Shown one piece after another: positions 1 through 8,163 of a DNA stretch of 64,000 nucleotides. This stretch comes from WHSW01 sp963821025 (GTDB taxonomy: Bacteria > Actinomycetota > Thermoleophilia > Solirubrobacterales > 70-9). The notes under the pieces were generated by a model. It made no database searches, was not told the DNA's origin, and saw nothing but the letters and a program-made list of their open reading frames with translations. The DNA is taken from NCBI GenBank assembly GCA_963821025.1, contig CAWGCG010000003.1, forward strand, positions 1,364,001 through 1,428,000, in the 5' to 3' direction. Positions within the stretch are counted from its first letter, which is position 1; each line of letters begins with the position of its first letter. A program made the translations under genes and the position numbers.

Positions 1-1400
1 ACAAAGCAGTACGAGTCGCTGGACGCGTCACCGCCCTGGAGTCGCGTCTGGTGTACGCGCAGTCCGCGGAAGTCGTCGCCGTTCGGGAAGAACTGTGACT
101 CGACGGACATCCCGCCGGTTTCGACGTTCGCATCGACGCGAGCCATCCACGCGCCGACGCCGTCGGGATAGAAGATGTCGTCCCAGCTCGCATACAGCGA
201 ATTGGTGAAGTACACCCGCCGGCCGTCGCGGCTTATCTCCACCATCTGCGGGGCGCCCGCCAACGGCAGTTCGGGGGCGGCCGGGTGAGGAGTTCGGCCG
301 ACGATTCCGCCCATGCGCACCGAGCCGGTTTCCCTTGGGTTGTGCGGATCGCTCACGTCGAATTGCTTGAGCTCCCCGGTGCCCCAACAGGAGACGTAGA
401 GCCAGCGGTCGTCGACCGACAGGTCGATGTCGCTGACCAGCGGCGGAACCGCGCCGAAGGGCTGAAGCGCGGGCGGCAACTGGTCGGTGTCGGCCGGCTC
501 GGCAGAAATGGTGATTGCCTTCTCGATCGCCCAGCGGCCGTTGTCACGGTGCCACAACCAGACGGACGCGGAAAGGTCCTCGACGCTGATCACCACTCCG
601 ACGAAGCCCCAGGTCTTGCGCGGGTCGTGAGCGGGTCTCACCTCGAGCACCATCTGGTGCTCTTCGCCGAGATCGATCCGCTCGAGCAGCCTGCCCTCCG
701 AGAGGCTCCAGAAGTCGAGGTGGTGGCCGAAGCGCTTGCCCAGCAGGTCCTCGGGATTCAAACCGTCCTCGATCATCGACGGCGTTGCCCACTCCGAGGT
801 CACCGCGACATCCTCGTTCAGGTGCCACCAGACGTCGTAGGCGAAGTACTGGTCGCCCCGGTCGGTCTCCCAGGCGCCGGTGACCTCGAAGGTGTCGTGA
901 TCGATCAGCGCGACTCCCCCGGGACCGTCACCGTTGTCCGCCGCGCCGAGGTTCGACATGAAGATGCCGCCCGGTCCGCAGTGCACGGTGTGCGGGCGGG
1001 AGTAGCCGGCCTTGGCCGCAAGCTCCTCGGGCTCGATCGTTCGCACGACCTGGGGCTGACGCGGATCGGGCTTCGTATCGAGCACGTAGGTTCGCGAGGA
1101 CCGGATCCCGGGCACGATCAGATAGCGGCGCTCGAGCGCCCCCTCGTGGCCCTCGTGGCAGAGTGCGCTGGAGCAGGCGTTCCACCCGAAGTGATGCAGC
1201 TCGTTGCCGGCCGTGGGGAGCTCGGCCCACCCCACCACTTCCCCGTAGCCGGGTGAGGCGGAGTCACAGTCGACAACGGCCATCGCGTCGCGCTGTTCGC
1301 CGGCCGGGTCGAATGCCGCAACGTAAGCGAGGCTCTCGGGCGGAGCCGAGATCGCGGCGGCGGGCGAGCGGTAGAAGGTGGGATCGGTGGTCTCGGGCAT
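1..1400 (-). CDS. Selenium-binding protein family (methanethiol oxidase-like), 3' end at window edge
   Basis: SBP56/SELENBP1 family; characterised members oxidise methanethiol to formaldehyde, H2S and H2O2 in a copper-dependent reaction. About 466 residues are visible, near the full family length (about 460). The reading ends at the window edge with SSDSYCF, which matches the family's very C-terminus, so only the stop and perhaps a residue are missing. Seen: HHFGWNACSS (residues 69-78), which contains the conserved Cys that binds selenium in the human protein, and the His-rich stretch HTVHCGPGG (137-145). An upstream in-frame ATG at 1412 lacks a ribosome site, whereas the ATG at 1400 has GGGAG five bases before it, so 1400 was chosen. 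It is divergent from the flavoenzyme at 1538. The family is clear; the substrate here is inferred. Confidence 0.9.
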   Translation of the reverse strand, partial: MPETTDPTFYRSPAAAISAPPESLAYVAAFDPAGEQRDAMAVVDCDSASPGYGEVVGWAELPTAGNELHHFGWNACSSALCHEGHEGALERRYLIVPGIRSSRTYVLDTKPDPRQPQVVRTIEPEELAAKAGYSRPHTVHCGPGGIFMSNLGAADNGDGPGGVALIDHDTFEVTGAWETDRGDQYFAYDVWWHLNEDVAVTSEWATPSMIEDGLNPEDLLGKRFGHHLDFWSLSEGRLLERIDLGEEHQMVLEVRPAHDPRKTWGFVGVVISVEDLSASVWLWHRDNGRWAIEKAITISAEPADTDQLPPALQPFGAVPPLVSDIDLSVDDRWLYVSCWGTGELKQFDVSDPHNPRETGSVRMGGIVGRTPHPAAPELPLAGAPQMVEISRDGRRVYFTNSLYASWDDIFYPDGVGAWMARVDANVETGGMSVESQFFPNGDDFRGLRVHQTRLQGGDASSDSYCF

Positions 1401-1537
1401 CGAAACTCCCATCGCCGAAGGTGAAAGGTAGGTGAACTTCGACCCTACACCAGATCCGCGGGTGGCTGGCATCTGGAACATCGCGAAGCGCGAGGCCCCC
1501 TGGCGCGGTTGCAGCGCCCCCACGTACGATCCTGGGA

Positions 1538-2701
1538 ATGACCCGCTCGGTCGCACCGCTTGCAGACTCCGCCGCCGTGGTCATCCTCGGCGGCGGCGTG
1601 ATCGGTACCAGCGCCGCCTTCCACCTGGCCGAGGCGGGCGTCGATGTCGCGCTCGTCGAGCGGGCGCAACTCGGGAGCGGCTCCACGTGCCGAGCGGCCG
1701 GCGGCGTGCGCACCCAGTTCTCTGACGCGCTGAACGTCGAGATTGCCAAGCGCAGCCTGGACGCGCTCCGCACCTTCGGCCGGCGGCCCGGGTGGGAGAT
1801 CGACCTCAAGCAGGTCGGGTACCTGTTTGTCCTCAGCCGTGAGCCCGACGTCGAGCAGTTCGAGCGCAGCGTCGCGCTTCAGAACGAATACGGACTGGCT
1901 TCCCGGATGCTCACGGCCGGCGAAGCTCGCGAGCTATGCCCACTGGTGCAGGGGGACGACATCCTCGCTGGCGCGTTCTCACCCGGCGACGGCCACGCAA
2001 CCCCCGAGGGCGTGGTCCAGGGATACGCGTTCGCCGCCCGTGCCCACGGCGCGGAGATCCGCGTCAACTGCGAGGTACTCGACATCAACACCAGCGGCGC
2101 CGAGATCACCGAGGTCGTCACTGACCACGGCTCGATCCGGACGAGCACCGTGATCTGCGCCGCCGGCGCCTGGTCGCGAAGCTGCGGCGCTATGGTCGGC
2201 TTGGATCTGCCGGTCACGCCGTTGCGGCGCCAGATCCTGTTCACCGAGGCGATGGACGGGCTCCCCGCCCAGATTCCGATGACGATCGACTTCGAGTCGA
2301 GCCTCTACTTTCACCGCGAGGGCCCCGGCCTATTGATGGGGATGTCCGATCCGCATGAGAAGCCGGGCTTCAGCGTCGAGACAACCGACGACTGGATCCC
2401 TGGCCTGATGGAGGTGGTCCGGCGGCGGGCGCCTCGGATCGCCGACGCCGGTATCCGCGGCGGGTGGGCCGGGCTCTACGAGATGACGCCAGACCACAAC
2501 GCGATCATCGGGGAGGCGACGGGCGTCTCGCGCTTCCTCTACGCGACCGGGTTCTCCGGACACGGATTCCTCCAGGGCCCCGCCGTCGGCGAGATCCTCC
2601 GCGACCTGGTTTTGCGTCGCCCGCCGTTCGTCGACATCGAACCGTTGAGCCTGGAGCGCTTCGACACGTCCGCCCTTCGCCCCGAGTACAACGTTGTATA
2701 A
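1538..2701 (+). CDS. FAD-dependent amine/amino-acid oxidoreductase (DAO family)
   Basis: A 387-residue flavoprotein of the D-amino-acid-oxidase fold, closest in style to sarcosine oxidase beta subunits and pipecolate/glycine oxidases. The dinucleotide-binding GGGVIG motif sits at residues 18-23, followed by the FAD motif GSGSTCRAAGG near 45-55. At the place where dimethylglycine dehydrogenases carry the His of covalent FAD there is a Cys-Arg, so flavin is probably held non-covalently or differently. The C-terminus has the usual GFSGHGFLQGPAVG flavin-contact segment. It lies 39 bases upstream of an ALDH7-type dehydrogenase, probably co-transcribed, which suggests a cyclic or secondary amine substrate such as pipecolate. 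That substrate is inference; family membership is clear. Confidence 0.85.
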   Translation: MTRSVAPLADSAAVVILGGGVIGTSAAFHLAEAGVDVALVERAQLGSGSTCRAAGGVRTQFSDALNVEIAKRSLDALRTFGRRPGWEIDLKQVGYLFVLSREPDVEQFERSVALQNEYGLASRMLTAGEARELCPLVQGDDILAGAFSPGDGHATPEGVVQGYAFAARAHGAEIRVNCEVLDINTSGAEITEVVTDHGSIRTSTVICAAGAWSRSCGAMVGLDLPVTPLRRQILFTEAMDGLPAQIPMTIDFESSLYFHREGPGLLMGMSDPHEKPGFSVETTDDWIPGLMEVVRRRAPRIADAGIRGGWAGLYEMTPDHNAIIGEATGVSRFLYATGFSGHGFLQGPAVGEILRDLVLRRPPFVDIEPLSLERFDTSALRPEYNVV

Positions 2702-2740
2702 GCGATCTTCATCTTCCGCCCAGAACTTACGGAGCAACCA

Positions 2741-4294
2741 ATGACAACAACCCAGCCCCAGCACGAGCTGTCCGTCTCATCGACCGACGAACTTCGTTCG
2801 CGAGCCCGGGGGGCCCTCGAGAACTGCGGTGTCGATCTTTCCTCACCCGGGACTGGACCGTCCGTGAGCGCGCGCTCGCCGATCACGGGCGAGGCGTTGT
2901 TCGACGTACCCGCCGCAGACCAGGCGGAGGTGGCGGCGGCAATCGCCGCGACCGAGCGTGCCTTTCGTGAGTGGCGTGGCGTGCCCGCGCCGGTCCGCGG
3001 TGCGCTCGTCAAGCGTCTGGGCGTGCTCCTGGGCGAACACAAGGCGGACGTCGCCGAGCTGATCACGATCGAGGCGGGGAAGATCCCCTCGGAGTCCCTC
3101 GGCGAGGTGCAGGAGGCCATCGATATCTGCGACTTCGCGGTCGGGTTGTCGCGCCAGCTCGATGGGCGCACGATGCCGTCCGAACGGCCAGGCCACCGGT
3201 TGATGGAGACGTGGCACCCGCTGGGCGTGGTCGGCCTCATTACCGCGTTCAACTTCCCGGCGGCGGTGTGGTCCTGGAACATTGCGGTCGCCTTGGTCTG
3301 CGGCGACACCATCGTGTGGAAGCCCTCGCGAATGACTCCTCTCACATCGATGGCATGCTCGGCCCTGGTGGATCGCGCCGCATCGGAGTGCGGCGCGCCG
3401 GCGGTGCATCGGCTCGTGATCGCTGACGCTCGCGAAGGCAAAGTGCTGGTGGATAGCCCCGATGTCGCGCTCGTGAGCGCGACTGGATCGGAGCGCATGG
3501 GGGTGGAGGTCGCGCCGCGCGTGGCGGCCCGCATGGGGCGATTCCTGCTCGAGCTCGGCGGGAACAACGCCGCGGTCGTGGCACCCTCGGCCGATCTCGA
3601 GCTCGCCCAGCGGGGAATCGTCTTCGCCGCGGCGGGAACCGCCGGCCAGCGCTGCACGACGTTGCGTCGGGTGATCGCACACGAAGACGTCGTCGAAGAG
3701 CTCGTCGCCGCGCTGCGCGACGTGTTCGGCCGACTCCCGATCGGCGACCCGAATGCCTCCGGGACGTTGGTCGGTCCGCTGATCAATGAGCGGTCGTACC
3801 AGGGGATGGTCGCGGCGCTCGAGGAGGCACAGTCCGACGGAGGCGAGCTGATCGTAGGCGGCGGGCGGCGTGCGGCAGCGGGCCTTCCGAATGCCTACTA
3901 CGTCGAGCCCGCGATCGTCCGCATGCCCGCCCAGACAGAGCTGGTGCGGCGCGAGACGTTCGCCCCAATTCTCTACGTGATGACCTACCGGGGCTTCGAG
4001 GACGCGATCGCGCTCCACAACGGTGTTCCGCAAGGACTGTCGTCCAGCATCTTCACCGGCGATCAACGAGAGGCCGAACGCTTCCTTTCCTCCGACGGCT
4101 CCGACTGCGGGATCGTCAACGTCAATATCGGGACCTCCGGCGCCGAGATCGGCGGCGCGTTCGGCGGTGAGAAGTCCACCGGAGGAGGACGCGAGTCCGG
4201 CTCGGATGCCTGGCGCGCCTACATGCGCCGGGCAACCAACACCATCAACTACTCAGACGAGCTTCCGCTGGCCCAGGGTGTGGAGTTTGGGTGA
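2741..4294 (+). CDS. amaB: ALDH7-family semialdehyde dehydrogenase (antiquitin/AmaB-like)
   Basis: A 517-residue NAD-dependent aldehyde dehydrogenase. ALDH7 members oxidise alpha-aminoadipic semialdehyde, in equilibrium with piperideine-6-carboxylate, to 2-aminoadipate in lysine catabolism. Seen: the substrate-side segment ITAFNFPAAVWSWN (167-180), the general base Glu271 in ELGGNN, and the nucleophile Cys305 in GQRCTTLRR. The C-terminal signature GTSGAEIGGAFGGEK, then TGGGRESGSDAW and NYSDELPLAQG, is specific to the antiquitin branch rather than generic betaine-aldehyde dehydrogenases. It follows the flavoenzyme and precedes a 2-oxoacid dehydrogenase E1, an order that fits lysine to aminoadipate to oxoadipate to glutaryl-CoA. 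The symbol is a family-level assignment. Confidence 0.88.
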   Translation: MTTTQPQHELSVSSTDELRSRARGALENCGVDLSSPGTGPSVSARSPITGEALFDVPAADQAEVAAAIAATERAFREWRGVPAPVRGALVKRLGVLLGEHKADVAELITIEAGKIPSESLGEVQEAIDICDFAVGLSRQLDGRTMPSERPGHRLMETWHPLGVVGLITAFNFPAAVWSWNIAVALVCGDTIVWKPSRMTPLTSMACSALVDRAASECGAPAVHRLVIADAREGKVLVDSPDVALVSATGSERMGVEVAPRVAARMGRFLLELGGNNAAVVAPSADLELAQRGIVFAAAGTAGQRCTTLRRVIAHEDVVEELVAALRDVFGRLPIGDPNASGTLVGPLINERSYQGMVAALEEAQSDGGELIVGGGRRAAAGLPNAYYVEPAIVRMPAQTELVRRETFAPILYVMTYRGFEDAIALHNGVPQGLSSSIFTGDQREAERFLSSDGSDCGIVNVNIGTSGAEIGGAFGGEKSTGGGRESGSDAWRAYMRRATNTINYSDELPLAQGVEFG

Positions 4295-4337
4295 GGTCCT
4301 GCCGTCTCACTGATGCGCCGGGGATAGAGGGCGGTTT

Positions 4338-6665
4338 GTGACGGCTACCGACACACCCGAGCAAGCGCTCGAGCGTCACTTCCGCGCGGGCGTGGCTGCG
4401 CTCAGCAGCAGAGGGGCTCGCGATGTGGAGCTCGATCAGCCGGTCCGCGACGGCACCCGGCTGACCGCGCGGATGGCCCTCGCATTGTTCGACGCGATGG
4501 TGGCAAGCAGGAATCTCGACCTGGCCGCGCGCTATCTGCGGAAGGAGGGCCCCGGCGTCTACACGATCGGATCCGCGGGCCACGAGTCAAACGCCGCGAT
4601 CGCAGCGGCGCTCAGACCCACCGATCCAGCGCTCCTCCATTACCGATCGGGCGGGTTCTACTGCGCGCGGGCACAGCAGGTCCCGGGCTCCACCCCACTA
4701 CGGGACATCCTTCTCGGCCTGGTCGCCGCCGCGGACGAGCCGATTTCCGGCGGGCGACACAAGGTGTTCGGCAACCACGCGCTCGCAGTGATCCCCCAGA
4801 CCTCGACGATTGCGTCACATGTCCCCCGTGCGATGGGGGTCGGGTTCGCGATCGAACGCGCGCAGCGGATCGGTGTCAGCCCTGCGTGGCCGGCGGACGC
4901 CATCGTGGTCTGCTCATTCGGCGATGCTTCGCTCAACCACTCGACTGCCCTGGGAGCGTTGAACGCCGCTGAGTACACCGTGCACCAGGGGCTGCGGATG
5001 CCGGTGCTGTTCTGCTGTGAGGACAACGGGTTCGGCATCAGCGTCCGCACGCCTCGCGATTGGGTGAACGAAGCTTGGTCGAATCGACCCCATCTGCGCT
5101 ATTTCAGCACCGAGGGGACAGACATCGCGGGCGCCTATGACGCCGCTCTGGCGGCAGCCGAATACGTGCGCAGCTCGCGCCGCCCCGCGTTTCTGCACCT
5201 GCGGTGCGTTCGCTTCCTCGGCCATGCGGGCAGCGACGCCGAGATCGGTTATCGCAGCCATGTCGAGATCGGCGAGGACCTCGAGCGCGATCCCCTCGTC
5301 CACGCCGCGCGCCTGCTCGCCGAGGCCGGGATCGCCGAGCCCAGCGAGCTGCTCGCCAGGCACGATGCAGTTGCAGCGGACGTGCGGCGCCTGGCGGACG
5401 ACGCCGCCAACCAACGGCGGCTGTCGAGCGCATCAGAAGTGATGGAGCCGATCGCACGACGACGGCCGGAAGGGGTCGCCTCGGACGTGACCCAGGTGGC
5501 GAGCCCGGACGCGAGGGCGAGCGCGTTCGGCGGGAAGCTTCCGGAAGAAGCAGGCCCACTGACATTGGCCGAGTCGATCAACGCGACGCTGACCGACGCA
5601 CTCGCAGCCCGGCCGGAGCTACTGGTGTTCGGTGAGGACGTCGCGCATAAGGGAGGCGTTTACGGCGTCACCCGTGGACTGCAGCGCCGTTTCGGCATCA
5701 CTCGAGTGTTCGACACGCTTCTCGACGAACAGACGATCCTCGGTGTCGCGCTCGGTTGCGGCGTCTCCGGCCTGCTTCCGGTTCCCGAGATCCAGTACCT
5801 GGCTTACCTGCACAATGCCGAGGATCAGCTTCGAGGCGAGGCCGCGACCTTGCCGTTCTTCTCAAATGGGCAATACCAGAACCCGATGGTGTTGCGGATC
5901 GCCGGATACGGCTACCAAAAGGGCTTCGGCGGCCATTTCCACAACGACGACGCCGTCGCAATCCTCCGAGACATACCCGGGATCGTCGTGGCCTCTCCAG
6001 CACGACCGGACGACGCGGCGGCCGTGCTCCGCGCCTGCCTGGCAGCCGCGTCCGTCGACGGATCGACGTGCGTTTTTCTGGAGCCGATCGCGCTCTACCA
6101 CACCCGTGATCTGCTCAGCCCGGGTGACGGTGGCTGGTTGGCGCCGTATACCCCACCCAGCGAATGGTCAGCCGCTCACGCTCCAATCGGCTCGGCACGA
6201 GTACACCGTGACGGCAGCGACCTGACAATCGTCACATTCGCGAACGGCACGTACATGTCGCTGCGCGTCGCCCAGCGACTCGCCGAGGACGGGATCGATG
6301 TCCGCGTGGTGGACCTACGCTGGCTTGTCCCACTCCCGGCTGCCGACATCCTCCGAGAGGCCGAAGCGACCGGACGTGTGCTGATCGTGGATGAGACGCG
6401 CCGGAGCGGCGGGGTCTCCGAGGGCGTCGTGGGCGCGCTCGTCGACGCGAACTTCGAGGGGACGATCTCGCGGGTGACGAGCCAGGACTCTTTTGTCCCA
6501 TTGGGGGAAGCCGCTGATCACGTCTTATTGCAAGAAGCGGAGATCGATGCGGCCGCGCGGGCGCTCGTAGGCTCCGTGGACCATCGCCAGCGCTCCGGTG
6601 CGGACGGGAGCGCCGCTGCCGGTCGTACGAGCAAAAGTTCCGGTAGCTACTCGCGCTCCGGCTAG
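4338..6665 (+). CDS. Fused alpha/beta E1 component of a thiamine-diphosphate 2-oxoacid dehydrogenase
   Basis: A 775-residue protein joining the two E1 subunits that are usually separate. The alpha half (about 40-340) has the ThDP/Mg motif starting GDASLN near residue 195 and ending in DNGFG near 231. The beta half (about 410-745) has the transketolase pyrimidine-binding and C-terminal domains, with the FGEDVAHKGGVYG segment typical of branched-chain E1 beta. The start is GTG at 4338, 43 bases after the ALDH7 stop. No E2 lipoyl acyltransferase or E3 is nearby, so partners must be elsewhere. Branched-chain 2-oxoacids are the family default; 2-oxoadipate is suggested only by the neighbours. The last 30 or so residues are Ser/Gly/Arg-rich and probably disordered. 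Confidence 0.88.
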   Translation: MTATDTPEQALERHFRAGVAALSSRGARDVELDQPVRDGTRLTARMALALFDAMVASRNLDLAARYLRKEGPGVYTIGSAGHESNAAIAAALRPTDPALLHYRSGGFYCARAQQVPGSTPLRDILLGLVAAADEPISGGRHKVFGNHALAVIPQTSTIASHVPRAMGVGFAIERAQRIGVSPAWPADAIVVCSFGDASLNHSTALGALNAAEYTVHQGLRMPVLFCCEDNGFGISVRTPRDWVNEAWSNRPHLRYFSTEGTDIAGAYDAALAAAEYVRSSRRPAFLHLRCVRFLGHAGSDAEIGYRSHVEIGEDLERDPLVHAARLLAEAGIAEPSELLARHDAVAADVRRLADDAANQRRLSSASEVMEPIARRRPEGVASDVTQVASPDARASAFGGKLPEEAGPLTLAESINATLTDALAARPELLVFGEDVAHKGGVYGVTRGLQRRFGITRVFDTLLDEQTILGVALGCGVSGLLPVPEIQYLAYLHNAEDQLRGEAATLPFFSNGQYQNPMVLRIAGYGYQKGFGGHFHNDDAVAILRDIPGIVVASPARPDDAAAVLRACLAAASVDGSTCVFLEPIALYHTRDLLSPGDGGWLAPYTPPSEWSAAHAPIGSARVHRDGSDLTIVTFANGTYMSLRVAQRLAEDGIDVRVVDLRWLVPLPAADILREAEATGRVLIVDETRRSGGVSEGVVGALVDANFEGTISRVTSQDSFVPLGEAADHVLLQEAEIDAAARALVGSVDHRQRSGADGSAAAGRTSKSSGSYSRSG

Positions 6666-6666
6666 A

Positions 6667-6683
6667 CCGGCGTTTTTCGCCGG
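6667..6683. terminator. Short intergenic hairpin between convergent genes
   Basis: CCGGCG, a five-T loop and CGCCGG form a perfect 6-bp stem directly after the E1 stop, in the 32 bases that separate two convergent genes. The position fits a bidirectional terminator. There is no U-tract after the stem, so function is inferred. Confidence 0.45.
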
Positions 6684-6697
6684 AAGAGCCCGAGTGT

Positions 6698-7831
6698 TCA
6701 AGCGACTGGCATCAGCGGGATCTCGTCGCGCACCTCCGCGTGCGGCTCACGCGCGAGCATCTGACCTGCCGAGGTGGCGAGGAAGGTGTCGAGGGACACG
6801 TCTTCCTGGCACACGAAGCCCGAGTCCGGCAGCGAGCCCTCGGCAAGCAATTCGACAACCCCGACCGCCCCGGCGGCTGTCGTCCATGCGATGGCGGTCC
6901 GGGCGGCGCCGGCGACGATCCGCGGGCGGTACACGCGGACGAACTCCTCGCGGGCCCGGCGTCCCCCGCTGGTTCCCTCGGCCGCCGCGTAGACGATCAC
7001 CAGATCGTCCCGGACCGGCGGGTAGGCGTCTCCGAGAAGCCGCATGGCATCCTCTCGCTGCCGGCCAAGGCCAAGCTCCTGCAGCATGAAACGCATCAGC
7101 CGGCAGTGACCGGGATACCGGATCGTCTTGTAGTCGAGGCGGTCGACACGTCCGGCGAACGTTTCGCACATCCTCCCGAGGCCGCCCGACGTGGTGAACG
7201 CCTCGTAGGCCGCCCCGTCGATCACGATCGTCTCCAGTTCTGAAAGCGACGGCACGCTCACGAGCTGGCCTCCGCGCAGCTGCTCGCCATCGTTCAGATA
7301 CTCGTTGACGAGCCCGGCAGATGACCAATTGCACGCATAGCCGGCCGCATTGTTCGGGGTACGCGGAAGGGCGCCGACGCGCAGCTCGATCCGCTCGACG
7401 GTCTCGAGGCTGGCCGCGAGCGCACCACCGACGATGCAGATGAACCCCGGGGCGAGACCGCAGCAGGGCATCCAGATCGTGTTCGAGCTCTGCGCGAGCT
7501 GCCTCACGGTGCGCGAGGTGGCGACGTCCTCGGACAGATCGAGGTAGTGCACGCCGGCGGAATGCGCCGCCGTGACAACCACGGTGTTCAGGTAGTACGG
7601 CAGGCATGAGATGACCGCGTCGACGCCCGCGAACAGCTCCTCGAGCGCCGCGGCATCCCTGACGTCCATGACCGACGCGTGCTCACCGGCCGCCCTGCTC
7701 TCGTCGGCGTCGACTCCCCGCACCTCGAACCCGCGTTCGATAAGCATGTCCGCGATCAGCCGCCCGACATTGCCAAGGCCGACGACTGCGACCCGGCCGA
7801 CGCGGGAGTGGAGGGCGGTTGGCGAGTCCAT
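6698..7831 (-). CDS. Saccharopine dehydrogenase-family oxidoreductase (lysine 6-dehydrogenase-like)
   Basis: A 377-residue NAD(P)-dependent enzyme. The N-terminus reads MDSPTALHSRVGRVAVVGLG, with the Rossmann GLGNVG at about residues 18-23, followed by the family segment AVISCLPYYLN and HYLDLSED. The size matches single-domain lysine 6-dehydrogenases and bacterial saccharopine dehydrogenases, enzymes that make or use piperideine-6-carboxylate/aminoadipic semialdehyde, the substrate of the ALDH7 protein next door. The frame stays open far upstream, but homologous sequence begins only at the chosen ATG; the upstream part crosses a tRNA-like element and is unlikely to be coding. The ribosome site is weak. 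It converges on the E1 gene rather than sharing its operon. Family confident, substrate inferred. Confidence 0.82.
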   Translation of the reverse strand: MDSPTALHSRVGRVAVVGLGNVGRLIADMLIERGFEVRGVDADESRAAGEHASVMDVRDAAALEELFAGVDAVISCLPYYLNTVVVTAAHSAGVHYLDLSEDVATSRTVRQLAQSSNTIWMPCCGLAPGFICIVGGALAASLETVERIELRVGALPRTPNNAAGYACNWSSAGLVNEYLNDGEQLRGGQLVSVPSLSELETIVIDGAAYEAFTTSGGLGRMCETFAGRVDRLDYKTIRYPGHCRLMRFMLQELGLGRQREDAMRLLGDAYPPVRDDLVIVYAAAEGTSGGRRAREEFVRVYRPRIVAGAARTAIAWTTAAGAVGVVELLAEGSLPDSGFVCQEDVSLDTFLATSAGQMLAREPHAEVRDEIPLMPVA

Positions 7832-7941
7832 TCGCGCAGTGACTTCTAGCAGGGCGTACGGTCCGACTGCCGTCCCGGTGCCAGCGACCTCGCTGGCGCG
7901 CCCCGGTCGCCACCGGGGCGCTGTACGAGCGTCCTCGCTGC

Positions 7942-7965
7942 GGTACTGCCGGGATTCGAACCCGG
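7942..7965 (-). pseudogene. tRNA 3'-end fragment (T-arm plus acceptor strand)
   Basis: On the minus strand a perfect T-arm is seen: 5-bp stem CCGGG/CCCGG around the canonical loop TTCGAAT, followed by a 7-base acceptor-like strand CAGTACC. The sequence upstream does not supply a matching 5' acceptor GGTACTG or a recognisable D-arm or anticodon arm within tRNA distance. It is therefore best read as a leftover 3' part of a tRNA gene, the portion often retained or carried by integrating elements, and not as a working tRNA. Confidence 0.45.
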
Positions 7966-8102
7966 TTGGACGGGAGTCACGAACCGCACGACAAAGCGGA
8001 AAACCGCTTGAGAGAGCGGATACTGCCACGTCCCCATAGCCGCTGGGGACCGCTGGGGACCGCTCTGACGGGGTGATACGGCGCTCGAGCGGCCCGCTCC
8101 TC

Positions 8103-8130
8103 TTGACAGATGGGGTTCTGCACCTAAGCT
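8103..8130 (+). promoter_or_regulatory. Housekeeping-type promoter upstream of the protease gene
   Basis: TTGACA at 8103-8108, a 16-base spacer and TAAGCT at 8125-8130. The -35 is a perfect match to the sigma-70 consensus. The likely start point near 8137 gives a leader of about 27 bases to the ATG at 8164, with GGAG around 8143. Confidence 0.55.
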
Positions 8131-8163
8131 CGACATTGGGGCAGGAGAAGGGCGGTCCCGACG

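Larger units (their letters stand above)
7832..8163. other. Divergent intergenic region with tRNA-like arm, hairpin and short tandem repeat
   Basis: No gene is seen in these 332 bases. They hold a tRNA T-arm-like element (7942-7965), a perfect hairpin AAGCGG-AAAA-CCGCTT (7994-8009), near-direct repeats GCGGTACTGCC (7940-7950) and GCGGATACTGCC (8016-8027), a 2.4-copy 10-bp tandem of CGCTGGGGAC (about 8041-8064) and a promoter for the protease gene (8103-8130). Confidence 0.6.
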
